Below are positions 10,006 to 20,302 of a DNA stretch of 64,000 bases, piece after piece (positions within the stretch are counted from its first letter, which is position 1; every line of letters begins with the position of its first letter). The notes beneath the pieces are model-generated. The model did not search any database and was not told the origin of the DNA. It saw only the letters and a program-made list of their open reading frames with translations. This stretch comes from Bufo bufo (taxonomy: Eukaryota > Chordata > Amphibia > Anura > Bufonidae): contig NC_053395.1 in assembly GCF_905171765.1 (NCBI RefSeq), positions 190,033,577 to 190,097,576 of the forward strand, written 5' to 3'. Position numbers and translations under genes: made by a program.

Positions 10006-10548
10006 ATGAAACAGATCGAGGAAGAGGAGGAGTTCCCAGATGTGATATGGAGGCAGATGGTGAAGGAGGCTAAGCCGGCATTCCGGCCATCAAAGTTTCG
10101 TGAAGTTTATTTTTGGCCAATCCTAGAGACAATTCTAGAGGAGGATGAAGAGCAAGAGGAGGAGGAAAGAGAGAATGAAGAGAAGAACATTTTCGATAGA
10201 GAGGAAATGGACATCAGCAGGCCTATGGGACATCATATGATGGAGGCCTGGCCAAGTGTGGAGACACTAATACTTTCAGGACTTGATGTGAAAGAAGCCT
10301 GGCCAAGTGTGAATTCATCCAAACCTTCACTACATCATGTGAAGGAGGCCTGGCCAAGCATGGATTCACTCATACCTTCAGTACTTGAGGTGAAAGAGGC
10401 CTGGCCAAGTGTGGATTTACCAATAAGAAGATGGTGGATTCCAAAATGTCTAAGGAAAAACAGCAGAAGCAAAAAAACTGAGAGTCATCGTCCATCACGG
10501 TTCCTTAGAGCCATCTTCTGTTGCTGCTCCATCAATACATTGGAATAA
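10006..10548 (+). CDS. Unrecognised 180-residue protein with four 17-residue EAWPS repeats (copy A)
   Basis: The ATG at 10006 has A at -3 (tccaaaATGa) and lies 38 bases into predicted exon 2. Protein layout: short N-terminus with VKEAKPAF and FREVYFWP (residues about 19-42), an acidic stretch LEEDEEQEEEE (about 45-55), then four tandem units of 17 residues each starting [M/K]EAWPS[V/M] (about 79-136, exact 51-base spacing at DNA level), a basic segment (KCLRKNSRSKK) and a C-terminus FCCCSINTLE whose three Cys could be lipidated. No signal peptide or transmembrane helix seen. I do not recognise the family. Block B carries an identical CDS while flanks differ, which argues for function or recent conversion. 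It could also be an ORF of an unrecognised mobile element. Confidence 0.6.
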   Translation: MKQIEEEEEFPDVIWRQMVKEAKPAFRPSKFREVYFWPILETILEEDEEQEEEERENEEKNIFDREEMDISRPMGHHMMEAWPSVETLILSGLDVKEAWPSVNSSKPSLHHVKEAWPSMDSLIPSVLEVKEAWPSVDLPIRRWWIPKCLRKNSRSKKTESHRPSRFLRAIFCCCSINTLE

Positions 10549-10743
10549 CCAATTATACCATCATAGTTCATCTCTTAACATCACAGACTTTATAATAACA
10601 TCATAGGAGAAACTTTAATATCAACATTTACAGTAAAATGGAAAGACGCCCTAACGTAACATCTGACGGGCTGGAGATTAAATCATCAATGTTTCCAGGA
10701 TTAAAGAGATGAATTATAATTATTTCTTTAGTTTTATAATAAC

Positions 10744-10749
10744 AATAAA
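10744..10749 (+). terminator. Poly(A) signal AATAAA of the EAWPS-repeat gene (A)
   Basis: AATAAA about 200 bases after the stop codon, conserved at 34871-34876 in block B. A plausible 3' end, inferred. Confidence 0.5.
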
Positions 10750-11304
10750 AAATAATTACTTTGCAAGAAGTTATTCTTTTTTCTATAAAAAAAAATACAA
10801 CAGGTGGGAATTGGTATAACGAAGAACCAATTATTAAAGGGATTGTTCAGTTCCAGCAAGAAAAACAGACAACTCTGGAGAATGGCCTACAATAAAGAAC
10901 TGAGAAGTACTTACATAACAATATTAGTTCACCATAATATAACATTTTTAAACCATGTGTAATTATTGCATACTGACTATTGAATGCATGTATCATCAGT
11001 GAAATTAAAGGGGGTCATTTAAGTCCTTATGTGCTGTTGGAATTATATAGAGGCGCTTTCTCCAGCAGGCCGTGCGACAGCCTTAAATCTACACCAGCTC
11101 CATGTTAGCCCGCCTGCTTCCCCATTAATGATAAACTTCAGGAAAGTGATGTGAGCGGGGGAAAAGTTGCATATTTTACTGCAAAGAAGTGGCGTATTTA
11201 TGTTGATAAATGTCCATCAAAGTTCAAATCACATAAAATACTCCTATGACAACGTAACTTTCTGTCCTTGGTGTCGGTGAATATATGGAGCAGGACCAGA
11301 TGAC
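10750..11304. other. No gene seen; 3' flank of the small gene
   Basis: AT-rich, no coding signal. It contains an 80-base stretch (about 10845-10924) absent from block B. Confidence 0.4.
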
Positions 11305-11420
11305 TAGAGATGGCCTTGCGGTTCGCCCGGTAGTCGGTTCGCGACAAACTTTGCGTGTTCGCGATTCGCCGAACATGCGAACATATGACGATATTCGCGC
11401 CCGCCATATTCTTTTACATT

Positions 11421-12495
11421 TGCAGTACGCAGCCCTGCAGGGTATTGCGATAGTGAGGTCACGGTTACTAGGCAATCGAGTGTTGCTCTTGGTTACTCAC
11501 AGTTTGTAGGGAAACCCTGGGCAGGGTACAGCAGTGATGGAGAGGCTGGCACAGAAGTCCTCTGGGGCACTCTCAGTGTATAGGGACCAGGCTGGTGGTA
11601 GGTGAGGTGCCCTGGGTGTTGCAGGTTTAATGTGCCTGTGGCAAGGTCCCTTTAAGTTTGTGACGCCAGTGCCGGTAACGGTGGCACACTGATTTATAAT
11701 AGTAATAAGTGAGGTACACAGTTTGCAGTGAACCAAAACTTTCTTTACTGGAACAGTTAACTGTTTACAGTTCTTTAGGTTCAGTTCCATATGTCACAGT
11801 AGCAGTCAATCACAAGCAGGCTTTCACAATAATGGCAGGCACAATGTTCTTGCAAGATACTCAGAGGGTTAACACACTTACAGAACAGGTTGCACTTTTC
11901 CTCAGAAATCCTGTGCACTATTCCTCAGAACTTCTGTCTGTCTTGATCCCAAGGCCCGTATGCCCTATTGGTGGCTTTATCCTTGGTAAAGAAACTTCCT
12001 CAGGTATATATATATCCTTGCATTGAATAGACTCCTCTGCCCTTCAGCTCTTTTGTTTAGCTGGAAACACTTCTGCTCTGCTTCTGTACTGTACTTTGTA
12101 GGAACTGCAGGTTTCTCAGGAGGTAACTCTTCCCCTGGTAACAACTAGAAGCCTGGGCTATCTAGCTGCATGTCAGAGCCTGCACCTCAGCTCCTCCCTG
12201 GCTAAAGTGTCTTCTTGCTTCTGACTCTACACACAGACTCCCCTCTCTTGTTTAGACCTGGCTATTTATACTAGGGGGTCCCTAGCTCCCTCTAACGTCT
12301 AGGAGGAGGTACTACACCCCTACAGGCCTGGTACACTGATAAACAAGGGAAATATGCATAAATAAAATGAATAAAATGGCATTATACGTTAAAATGACAT
12401 ATAAAGTGCAATGCCACTGTTCCACAGGAGGTGGAGAACAACGTGGCCCAATTGACCCTTGTGTAGTGCCCACATTTACCTAGTGGGACACTACA
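11421..12495 (-). repeat. LTR (3' LTR in element orientation)
   Basis: 1075 bases, TG...CA. A minus-strand TATAAATA box reads from tatttatac at about 12263-12271. It lacks the 665-base MITE present in the other LTR and so serves as its empty site (gaacagttaactg at about 11751). Confidence 0.85.
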
Positions 12496-13189
12496 TAACC
12501 CATTGCTTTAACGTTGACCGTCCTCGGCGCAACACAAGGGGCCCTGCCCAGCTGGATACTGTCACCTGAAAGACAAAAAGTGCAAAGCAGGAACACACAT
12601 CTACATTTGCAGTACATATATATATTTCAGGCAGCTCCGCTGGCAAAGGAACAAGTGTGGTGAAAAGGGGCGTCGTTCTCTTCACTCAGGATAGTATAGG
12701 GAACAGGGGGCGCTGACCTGGTGCAGCGTATCAAGGATAACCAGGATAGTCCATAATTATTAAATACAGTAGTCCATAATAAAACAGCATCTTAGAGGCC
12801 CTCAGGCGTTGGGGTCATCTCTGGGCACATTTCTTGAATCAAGATTTGCATATAAAAGTCACAGCACGGAAAGTCCACATTATTAAAATGGCATATAAAA
12901 TAGTGCTGCAATGTCCCTATTCAACCTGAAAAGGGGGTTAAAAAGGGTTAAGGTGAAAGAAATAAACAACAGGCACAACTTGGCTTGAGTCCTGGAAGCA
13001 GGCAGGAGGTCCTGTAAACAGTATGGCAGCAGAGCATTTGTATACTCAGTGGTTTTCAACTACCACTGGGCCGAGGAAGAACTGGCAGCAGCTCAATGGT
13101 GCCAAAACAAAGGACTCCTGTCCTGTAAGGGTTAAATCCACTTGTAAGGGTTCCTCAGCAAAATCAAAATCATGGCCTGGCAGGCGTAC
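12496..13189. other. Internal non-coding region of the LTR element
   Basis: No supported ORF. It lies between the downstream LTR and the end of the second short ORF, so it is the 3' internal region in element orientation. Confidence 0.5.
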
Positions 13190-13708
13190 TCACAGGTATG
13201 TGTTATATCCACTAGGGTCGTCACTGGTGGTACATCCTGGTTCTGCTGGCAGACTGGGCTTGACACGAGGATCCATGTATGGCTGGGCCCACAAAATGGT
13301 GTTAGCGGGCAGTTGCAACATGAATGGGCCTCTCACGGGTATAGGCCCCATGGGCCTGGAGTTTAACGTTGCAGGAGGGGTTAATGCTTCCTGAGACCCC
13401 ATGGGTCTAGGTGTCGCGGGCTGCAAGCGACGAACCCGACTCATGGAATAACAGAGTTTCTCTGGTGCCGCAGCGGCGGGCACAGCTATTGAGTTCGCCG
13501 AGCTGGTGGCAACAGGAATTTCCACTGCAGGCTCGGGGACATCAGAGCACTTGGACGAATCGTCATCATCCGATTGTACTTGGGCGACTCCGGACACAGC
13601 AGCTTGGCGCAGGCCCTCAAGGTAAACTTCTAGCCTGGCAATCCGTTCTTTCAGAGTCTCTTGCGATGCTGTCGTTTTGCGAATCGCGGCAACACGTATC
13701 TCGGCCAT
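13190..13708 (-). CDS. Unrecognised ORF 2 of the non-autonomous LTR element
   Basis: The ATG at 13708-13706 overlaps the TGA of the preceding ORF by one base (TGATG), a termination-reinitiation layout. About 172 codons. The start carries a predicted coiled coil (ETLKERIARLEVYLEGLRQA), followed by an acidic stretch (QSDDDDSS), then a Pro/Ala-rich region. No zinc knuckle or enzyme motif. It may be a degenerate or specialised Gag-like protein. Function is unknown. Confidence 0.45.
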   Translation of the reverse strand: MAEIRVAAIRKTTASQETLKERIARLEVYLEGLRQAAVSGVAQVQSDDDDSSKCSDVPEPAVEIPVATSSANSIAVPAAAAPEKLCYSMSRVRRLQPATPRPMGSQEALTPPATLNSRPMGPIPVRGPFMLQLPANTILWAQPYMDPRVKPSLPAEPGCTTSDDPSGYNTYL

Positions 13709-14073
13709 CAACAGGGGCCATTGCGCAGAAGGCCTAACAAATCCTCCGCGCGAGCCAGGGCACGGCTCGGGCTGCGACCGCGGTGGGGAGCAAGGTGGCC
13801 CTCCGGTTTCGGAGTATAGGCCGGTGGAGCTTCTTCTCGTTCCAGCGTGGTACCTTCCATCATCTGGACAGCAGGTGTGGCCATTACATCAGAGCAGTCC
13901 TTACTCGCCAGCATGCTCGATCCTTCTTGGGAGAGCGACAGGGCGGCACACATTATCTCGCCCAGGACCTCCCACTGCTCCGGGAGGTCGCCCCCTAGGT
14001 ACTCCAACATGGGGGAGGCGGAGTCCATACTGGTAGACATGCAGATTCGCAGACAGGGCGGTGACGCGGACAT
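13708..14073 (-). CDS. Unrecognised ORF 1 of the non-autonomous LTR element
   Basis: 121 codons from ATG 14073, the first long ORF after the upstream LTR and leader in element orientation. The sequence contains EQWEVLGEIMCAALSLSQEG, then a Pro-rich stretch EEAPPAYTPKPEG. PPAY resembles a late-domain or WW-binding motif, often found in Gag proteins, but this alone is weak. It overlaps ORF 2 by one base. I do not recognise the family. Confidence 0.45.
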   Translation of the reverse strand: MSASPPCLRICMSTSMDSASPMLEYLGGDLPEQWEVLGEIMCAALSLSQEGSSMLASKDCSDVMATPAVQMMEGTTLEREEAPPAYTPKPEGHLAPHRGRSPSRALARAEDLLGLLRNGPC

Positions 14074-14375
14074 TCAGTCTTTCCTGCACTTTTAGCAGAA
14101 GGCGCCAATTTTTTCCCGCCAACACAGTACAAAGATGACGCAGAAATTACTTCAGTCAGCTTAGGCGGCCATCTTTGAGCAAAATCGCTGTCTATTCACT
14201 GACAGCAAGCGGTGACTTAAAAACGGCAAACAGTCCATAAAAATACAATTTCCGCACCGCGATTTTTATAGTTCTTGACCCAACAATTTTCCAAATAAAC
14301 GGATAGGGCTTTATCACTTTATGGGCAATATTGGCACACAGTTTATATTCCACAATGGCGTAGGAATACTCCGTA

Positions 14376-14395
14376 AATCCTGTTCGTGACGCCAA
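14376..14395 (-). promoter_or_regulatory. Primer-binding region of the non-autonomous LTR element
   Basis: On the minus strand, a few bases after the LTR end, the sequence TTTTGGCGTCACGAACAGG begins with TGG, complementary to a tRNA 3' CCA. The same word lies next to the 5' LTR of the Gypsy element (about 62476-62497). The tRNA species was not assigned. Confidence 0.6.
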
Positions 14396-14399
14396 AATA

Positions 14400-16144
14400 T
14401 GCAGTACGCAGCCCTGCAGGGTATTGCGATAGTGAGGTCACGGTTACTAGGCAATCGAGGGTTGCTCTTGGTTACTCACAGTTTGTAGGGAAACCCTGGG
14501 CAGGCGTACAGCAGTGATGGAGAGGCTGGCACAGAAGTCCTCTGGGGCACTCTCTGTATATAGGAACCAGGCTGTTGGTAGGTGAGGTGCCCTGGGTGTT
14601 GCAGGTTTAATGTGCCGGTGGCAAGTTCCCTTTAAGTTCGTGACGCCAGTGCCGGTAACGGTGGCACACCGATTTATAATAGTAATAAGTGAGGTACACA
14701 GTTTGCAGTGAACCAAAACTTTCTTTACTGGAACAGATAAAGGGCTTCTGTCACCCCACTAAACTAATTTTTTTTTTTTTGTGTACTTATAATCCCTATC
14801 CTGCCATATTGCCATACATTATGTTCCGTTCAGTAGATTTAGCAAAAAACGTACTTTTATGATATGCTAATTACCTTTCTACCAGCAAGTAGGGCGTCTA
14901 CTTGCTGGTAGCAGCCGCAGAAAACCGCCCCCTGCTTCTGTTGATTGACACGGCCAGCCGCGATCTCCTCCTCCGGTGGCCCTGTCTGCTCGCCTCCTCA
15001 GCACTCCCTCAGTGCGCCTGCGCTGATGAAGTCACCGACAGAGAAGACGTCATCGGTGCAGGCGCACTGAGGGAGTGCTGAGGAGGCGAGCCTCCTTATC
15101 TCAGAGCGCCTGCGCCGAATGAACACAGGCGCGCGATTTTTTAAATGCTGACAGGGCCACCGGAGGAGGAGATCGCGGCTGGCCCTGTCAATCAACAGAA
15201 GGAGGGGGCGGTTTTCTGCGGCTGCTACCAGCAAGTAGACGCCATACTTGCTGGTAGAAAGGTAATTAGCATATCATAAAAGTAAGTTTTTTGCTAAATC
15301 TACTGAACGAAAATTATAAATAACATAATGTATGGCAATATGGTAGGATAGAGATTATAAGTACACAAAGAAAAAAAATGAGTTTAGTGGGGTGACAGAA
15401 GTCCTTTAACTATTTACAGTTCTTTAGGTTCAGTTCCATATGTCACAGTAGCAGTCAATCACAAGCAGGCTTTCACAATAATGGCAGGCACAATGTTCTT
15501 GCAAGATACTCAGAGGGTTAACACACTTACAGAACAGGTTGCACTTTTCCTCAGAAATCCTGTGCACTATTCCTCAGAACTCCTGTCTGTCTTGATCCCA
15601 AGGCCCGGATGCCCTATTGGTGTCTTTATCCTTGGTAAAGAAACTTCCTCAGGTATATATATATCCTTGCATTGAATAGACTCCTCTGCCCTTCAGCTCT
15701 CTTGTTTAGCTGGAAACACTTCTGCTCTGCTTCTGTACTGTACTTTGTAGGAACTGCAGGTTTCTCAGGAGGTAACTCTTCCCCTGGTAACAACTAGAAG
15801 CCTGGGCTATCTAGCTGCATGTCAGAGCCTGCACCTCTGCTCCTCCCTGGCTAAAGTGTCTTCTTAATTCTGACTCTACACACAGACTCCCCTCTCTTGT
15901 CTAGACCTGGCTATTTATACTAGGGGGTCCCTAGCTCCCTCTAACGTCTAGGAGGAGGTACTACACCCCTACAGGCCTGGTACACTGATAAACAAGGGAA
16001 ATATGCATAAATAACATGAATAAAATGGCATTATACGTTAAAATGACATATAAAGTGCAATGCCACTGTTCCACAGGAGGTGGAGAACAACGTGGCCCAA
16101 TTGACCCTTGTGTAGCGCCCACATTTACCTAGTGGGACACTACA
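14400..16144 (-). repeat. LTR (5' LTR in element orientation) carrying a MITE
   Basis: 1745 bases, the same LTR as 11421-12495 plus a 665-base insertion at 14741-15405. The minus-strand TATA box is at about 15911-15918. Confidence 0.85.
14741..15405. mobile_element. Fold-back MITE with TTAA target (T2/Kolobok-like), copy A
   Basis: Ends AGGGCTTCTGTCACCCCACT and its inverted repeat at 15386-15405, flanked by ATAA (14737-14740, a decayed TTAA) and TTAA (15406-15409). The left LTR shows the empty site TTAA. Nearly the whole element is palindromic (arms around 14880-15010 and 15060-15250). The TTAA|AGGG end resembles T2/Kolobok MITEs of Xenopus; piggyBac derivation is the alternative. It is present in block B, so it predates the duplication. 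Confidence 0.8.
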
Positions 16145-16845
16145 CATTGTGAAGAACTTTGACCCATGACACATCCATCAGGTGGTACAGGACAGCCAAT
16201 TGAAAAGTTTTAGCACATGGACACACCCCCTACTTTATAAATAGACCTGATCTGGCCGCCATTTTACATTCTGTATTTTGTCAGTGTAGGGAGAGGTTGC
16301 TGTGTGGAGCAGGGACAGGCTGTTAGGGACACAAATCGCTAGCTAATACCGCCACAAAAGTCCTTTTAAGGACTGCTATAGGTGTGCTATTGATAAGTGT
16401 GCAGTACAGAGGGGTGTAATACACATATAATATACTTTCTAACATAGAAAGTATATTATAGTGCATTTGTATTGTGCAGCAGTGGTGGTGACTGGTGAGC
16501 AGTTCTGCAGCGATACTGCAGCTACACAGAGTGACAAACGAAATTACAAAAAATTATTATAACTGGTGTAATATACCAGTGGCCCCCCAAAACGACTGAT
16601 TGAAGTGGGGTGTTATATACCAATATACTTTCTTTATAGTGTATTTGGGTACTGCAGCATTTGTTTGCCGTTTTGCTGCGTTCCCTCTGCTACACACAGT
16701 GACAAACGGTACTGGAAAAAATTATTATAACTGGTGTGATATACCAGTCGCCCCCCAAAACAGCTTTTTGAAGCGGGTTGTTATATACCTACTTCCACAA
16801 ATACTGCGCTTCTATAGAGACTTTTCTCACAGGGTCATTAAAAAA
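16145..16845 (+). promoter_or_regulatory. hAT promoter/5' leader (copy A)
   Basis: A region ahead of the transposase with a TATA-like tttataaata at about 16234-16243 and two imperfect repeats of tataactggtgt.atatacca (about 16557 and 16726). No ORF fits it. It matches 37214-37899 in block B. Confidence 0.5.
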
Positions 16846-17756
16846 ATGACAGGCAGAGGAAGAGGCAGGCCCTTCTGCAGGGGTCGGGCAGGAGCACCAG
16901 GCCAGAGCCTAAGTGGGAAGTTGCAGAAGGTGCGTTCAATTTCGTCAAAGGACGCACCAGACTTGGTTGAGTGGCTCACTCAGCCTTCCGCTTCTGCACC
17001 CTCCTCATCCTTTCTATCTGCACCCTCTTCACTCTCTGCTGTGTGCACCCCCAAAGACACCACCACCAACACCACCACCACCATGTCCCCTCCACTCGAG
17101 TCACAGGAATTATTTTTCGACCCATTACAAGTCATTTCCGATGCGCAGCCATTCTTGGCATCGGATCAGGAAGAGGAGGTAGCAACGGCCGCCACTTAGC
17201 AGTCTGACGACAGTACCCAGATCAGCCCAAGGAGGTTGGTCCCCGCTGTTGCTGCCTACTCCGAGATCTCTAATGTTAGTGGTGGGGAAGGTGAAGTTGA
17301 TGATGACGTGTCGATGGACGTCACGTGGGTGCCCACAAGAGAGGAAGAGGAGGGGAGTTCAGAGGGAGAGATGGACCAGCAGATAGGGAGGAGAAGCAGG
17401 CAGAACTTACATTGCACAGGAGGCAAAAAGCAGACTGCAAATGTATTAGGAGCGAGCCATCTACCATGCACGGTCACATCTGGCGCTCCCAGGACGCCGT
17501 CACATGGCTCCGCAGTGTGGGCTTTTTTTAATGTGTCCGCTGCTGACAATAGTCTTGCCATCTGCAGCCTTTGCTATCAACGCATAAGTCGCAGTAATCC
17601 AAACACTCACCTAGGGACGACTGCCTTAAGAAGGCACTTGGCCTCCCATCACCGAGCCCAGTGGGAGCTACGCCGTCAGAACCCACAACGCCACATGTCC
17701 TTCCTCTGCTCCTCTCTCCTCCCAATTGTCCTCCACTCCACCTTCCACCGTGGCGT
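16846..17756 (+). pseudogene. hAT transposase with BED zinc finger, N-terminal part (copy A)
   Basis: The ATG at 16846 opens MTGRGRGRPF, a basic start, followed by Ser-rich and acidic stretches. TAG at 17197-17199 interrupts the frame, and the same stop is in block B, so it is ancestral. The frame resumes to a BED-type finger (SAVWAFFNVS...CSLC...HLASHH, about 17506-17660), the DNA-binding domain of hAT transposases. The gene is cut at 17756 by the composite element and continues at 23225-23453 with the hAT word ALKYKLPSRKY-like (here PQWKVPGRKYY). The catalytic core is absent from this copy. Confidence 0.75.
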
Positions 17757-18859
17757 CAGTGGCGTCTCTAGCTTTCAAATTTTGGGGGGGGGGGGCACAC
17801 TGGGGGCCAGGACAAAAGTAGGGGGGGGGCAGCTATAACAATGATACATTTACACAAGTACGCTTAGAAATGCTGCGATACTTCACCCAATACCTAAAAC
17901 CGCAACAGGGAAGAAAAGTCCAGCTGACTGTGGATGACACTTTTATAGAGAGGGGGATCTGTGGATGACACTGCTATGGGGGGGGGGGTCTGTGGATGCC
18001 ACATACCGTATATAGCATCTTATGCTATATGTGTCATCCACAGATCCACCCCATGACAGTGTCATCCCCATTTCCCCCTCCATAACAGTGTCATCCACAG
18101 ATCTCCCTCCTATAACAGTGTCATCCACAGATCTCCCTCCCTGCCTCTCACAGGAGTGTACATATATAAAATAAACATATTTCACATGAACACTTACAGT
18201 TACTTGGCTTGGCCCTTGGGGATCTCGGACGCCACTTCAACACTTGGCCGGGGGCTCGGCGGAGCTGATGTTGTGTTTTATCCTAATGAGAAAGATTTCA
18301 TGATAAGGATTTGGAGAAGGGGCAGAGGGATAGCAGAGCAGGGAGAGGCTGGTGCTGCTACTAGGGGGTCATACCATGGGGGAGTAATAAAACCCACCAT
18401 AATGCCCCCCAGTAGAAATAATTATCCTTATAATGTGCAAAACATACCCCCTTATGCCCCCAGTTGAGCTAATGTCCCCCATAATGTGCCAGTATAAAAT
18501 ACCCCTATATAGTGCCCCAGTAAATGCCTCCATAGTGCTCCTCTCCCCCCTTCCTGCTAGTGCCCCCCATAATGTACCAGTATAAAATGTCCCATATATC
18601 GTGCCCCAGTAGATGCCCTCAGTGTCCCCCATAATTTGCAAGTATAAAATACCCCTTCTTAGTGCCCCCCGTAGATGACTCCATAGTACTCCTCTCTCCC
18701 CTTCTCCATAGTACCCACCATAATGTGTCCCAGTATAAAATGCTACTGTACAGAGCCCCCCATATAAAACACCCCTTCTTTGTGGCCTCAGTAGATGCCC
18801 CTATAGTGCCCACCAATAATGTGCCAGTAATAAGTGCCCTCAATAACGTGCCACTGCCA

Positions 18860-19895
18860 GTAACAAGAGCCCCCCAATGTGCCAGTAATAAGCCCCATCA
18901 CGTGCCAGTAACAAGAGCCCCCATCATGTGCCAGTAATAAGCCCCCATCACGTGCCAGTAATAAGCCCCCATCACGTGCCAGTAATAAGCCCCCCATCAC
19001 GTGCCAGTATTAAGCCCCCCCATCATCATGTGCCAGTATTAAGTCCCCCCATCATCATGTGCCAGTATTAAGTCCCCCCATCATCATGTGCCAGTATTAA
19101 GTCCCCCATCATCATGTGCCAGTATTAAGTCCCCCCCCATCATCATGTGCCAGTATTAAGTCCCCCTATCATGTGCCAGTATTAAGTCCCCCCATCATGT
19201 GCCAGTATTAAGTCCCCCCCATCATGTGCCAGTATTAAGTCCCCCCCATCATATGCCAGTATTAAGTCCCCCCCATCATCATGTGCCAGTATTAAGTCTC
19301 CCCATCATGTGCCAGTATTAAGTCCCCCCACCATGTGCCAGTATTAAGTCCCCCCCATCATCATGTGCCAGTATTAAGTCCCCCCCATCATCATGTGCCA
19401 GTATTAAGTCCCCCCATCATCATGTGCCAGTATTAAGTCCCCCCATCATCATGTGCCAGTATTAAGTCCCCCATCATCATGTGCCAGTATTAAGTCCCCC
19501 CCATCATCATGTGCCAGTATTAAGTCCCCCCATCATGTGCCAGTATTAAGTCCCCCCCATCATGTGCCAGTATTAAGTCCCCCCCCATCATATGCCAGTA
19601 TTAAGTCCCCCCCATCATCATGTGCCAGTATTAAGTCTCCCCATCATGTGCCAGTATTAAGTCCCCCCACCATGTGCCAGTATTAAGTCCCCCCCATCAT
19701 CATGTGCCAGTATTAAGTCCCCCCCATCATCATGTGCCAGTATTATGTCCCCCCATCATCATGTGCCAGTATTAAGTCCCCCCATCATCATGTGCCAGTA
19801 TTAAGTCCCCCCATCATCATGTGCCAGTATTAAGTCCCCCCCCATCATCATGTGCCAGTATTAAGTCCCCCCCATCATCATGTGCCAGTATTGTA
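18860..19895. repeat. GC-rich minisatellite, about 30-base unit
   Basis: About 32 copies of a 26-31-base unit, core gtgccagtattaagtccccc followed by one to three CAT, preceded by looser units (ccagtaataagcccc) from about 18830. Variant units recur with a 341-base period (catatgccag at about 19250 and 19589), so there is a higher-order duplication of about 12 units. ORFs here are repeat artefacts. Confidence 0.9.
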
Positions 19896-20302
19896 ATAAG
19901 CCCCCCCCCCAATGTGCCAGTAACACTATTGTAAAAAACAAACAAAAAAACAACCACTTATACTTACCTCAGTGTCAGCGATGCGATGCAGCCTCTTCCT
20001 GTGTCCCACGCTGTAATGTAAGGCTCAGGCGGCGCGATGACGTCATCGCGCCGCCTGCGCCGGCCTCTGATAGGCTGCCGGCCTAGTGCCTGCAGCCAGG
20101 GGCGTACATAAAAATCACTGGGCCCCATAGCAGGAATCTAAATTGGGCCCCCATTCCCCTTTTATAGCCCCTCCCTTTGTTCCATGAACTATTCTTGCTG
20201 CTGCGTTTTATAATTTATGCCATCAGGGCCGGATTGGGATTACGAAACAGCCCTGGCACACAAAAGAAGTATAATAGATGCAGTGTGTACAGATGTATAT
20301 TA

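Larger units (their letters stand above)
11421..16144 (-). mobile_element. Non-autonomous Gypsy-type LTR retrotransposon
   Basis: Two copies of an LTR beginning TGCAGTACGC and ending GGGACACTACA bracket about 1.9 kb. CATT flanks both sides (11417-11420 and 16145-16148) as a 4-base target duplication. The primer-binding region is next to the right LTR, so the element reads on the minus strand. No protease, RT or integrase is encoded, only two short ORFs. It must have used enzymes from another element; the Gypsy copy at 55711-63262 shares its primer-binding motif. Block B holds only a solo LTR at this site. Confidence 0.85.

Noticed and set aside
11305..11420. TTCGC-rich stretch as a CpG-island promoter of a host gene
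   Set aside because: Short, and best explained as subterminal repeats of the hAT element.
18860..19895. Regularly spaced repeats resembling a CRISPR array
   Set aside because: Units are contiguous with no unique spacers, and the setting is eukaryotic; it is a minisatellite.
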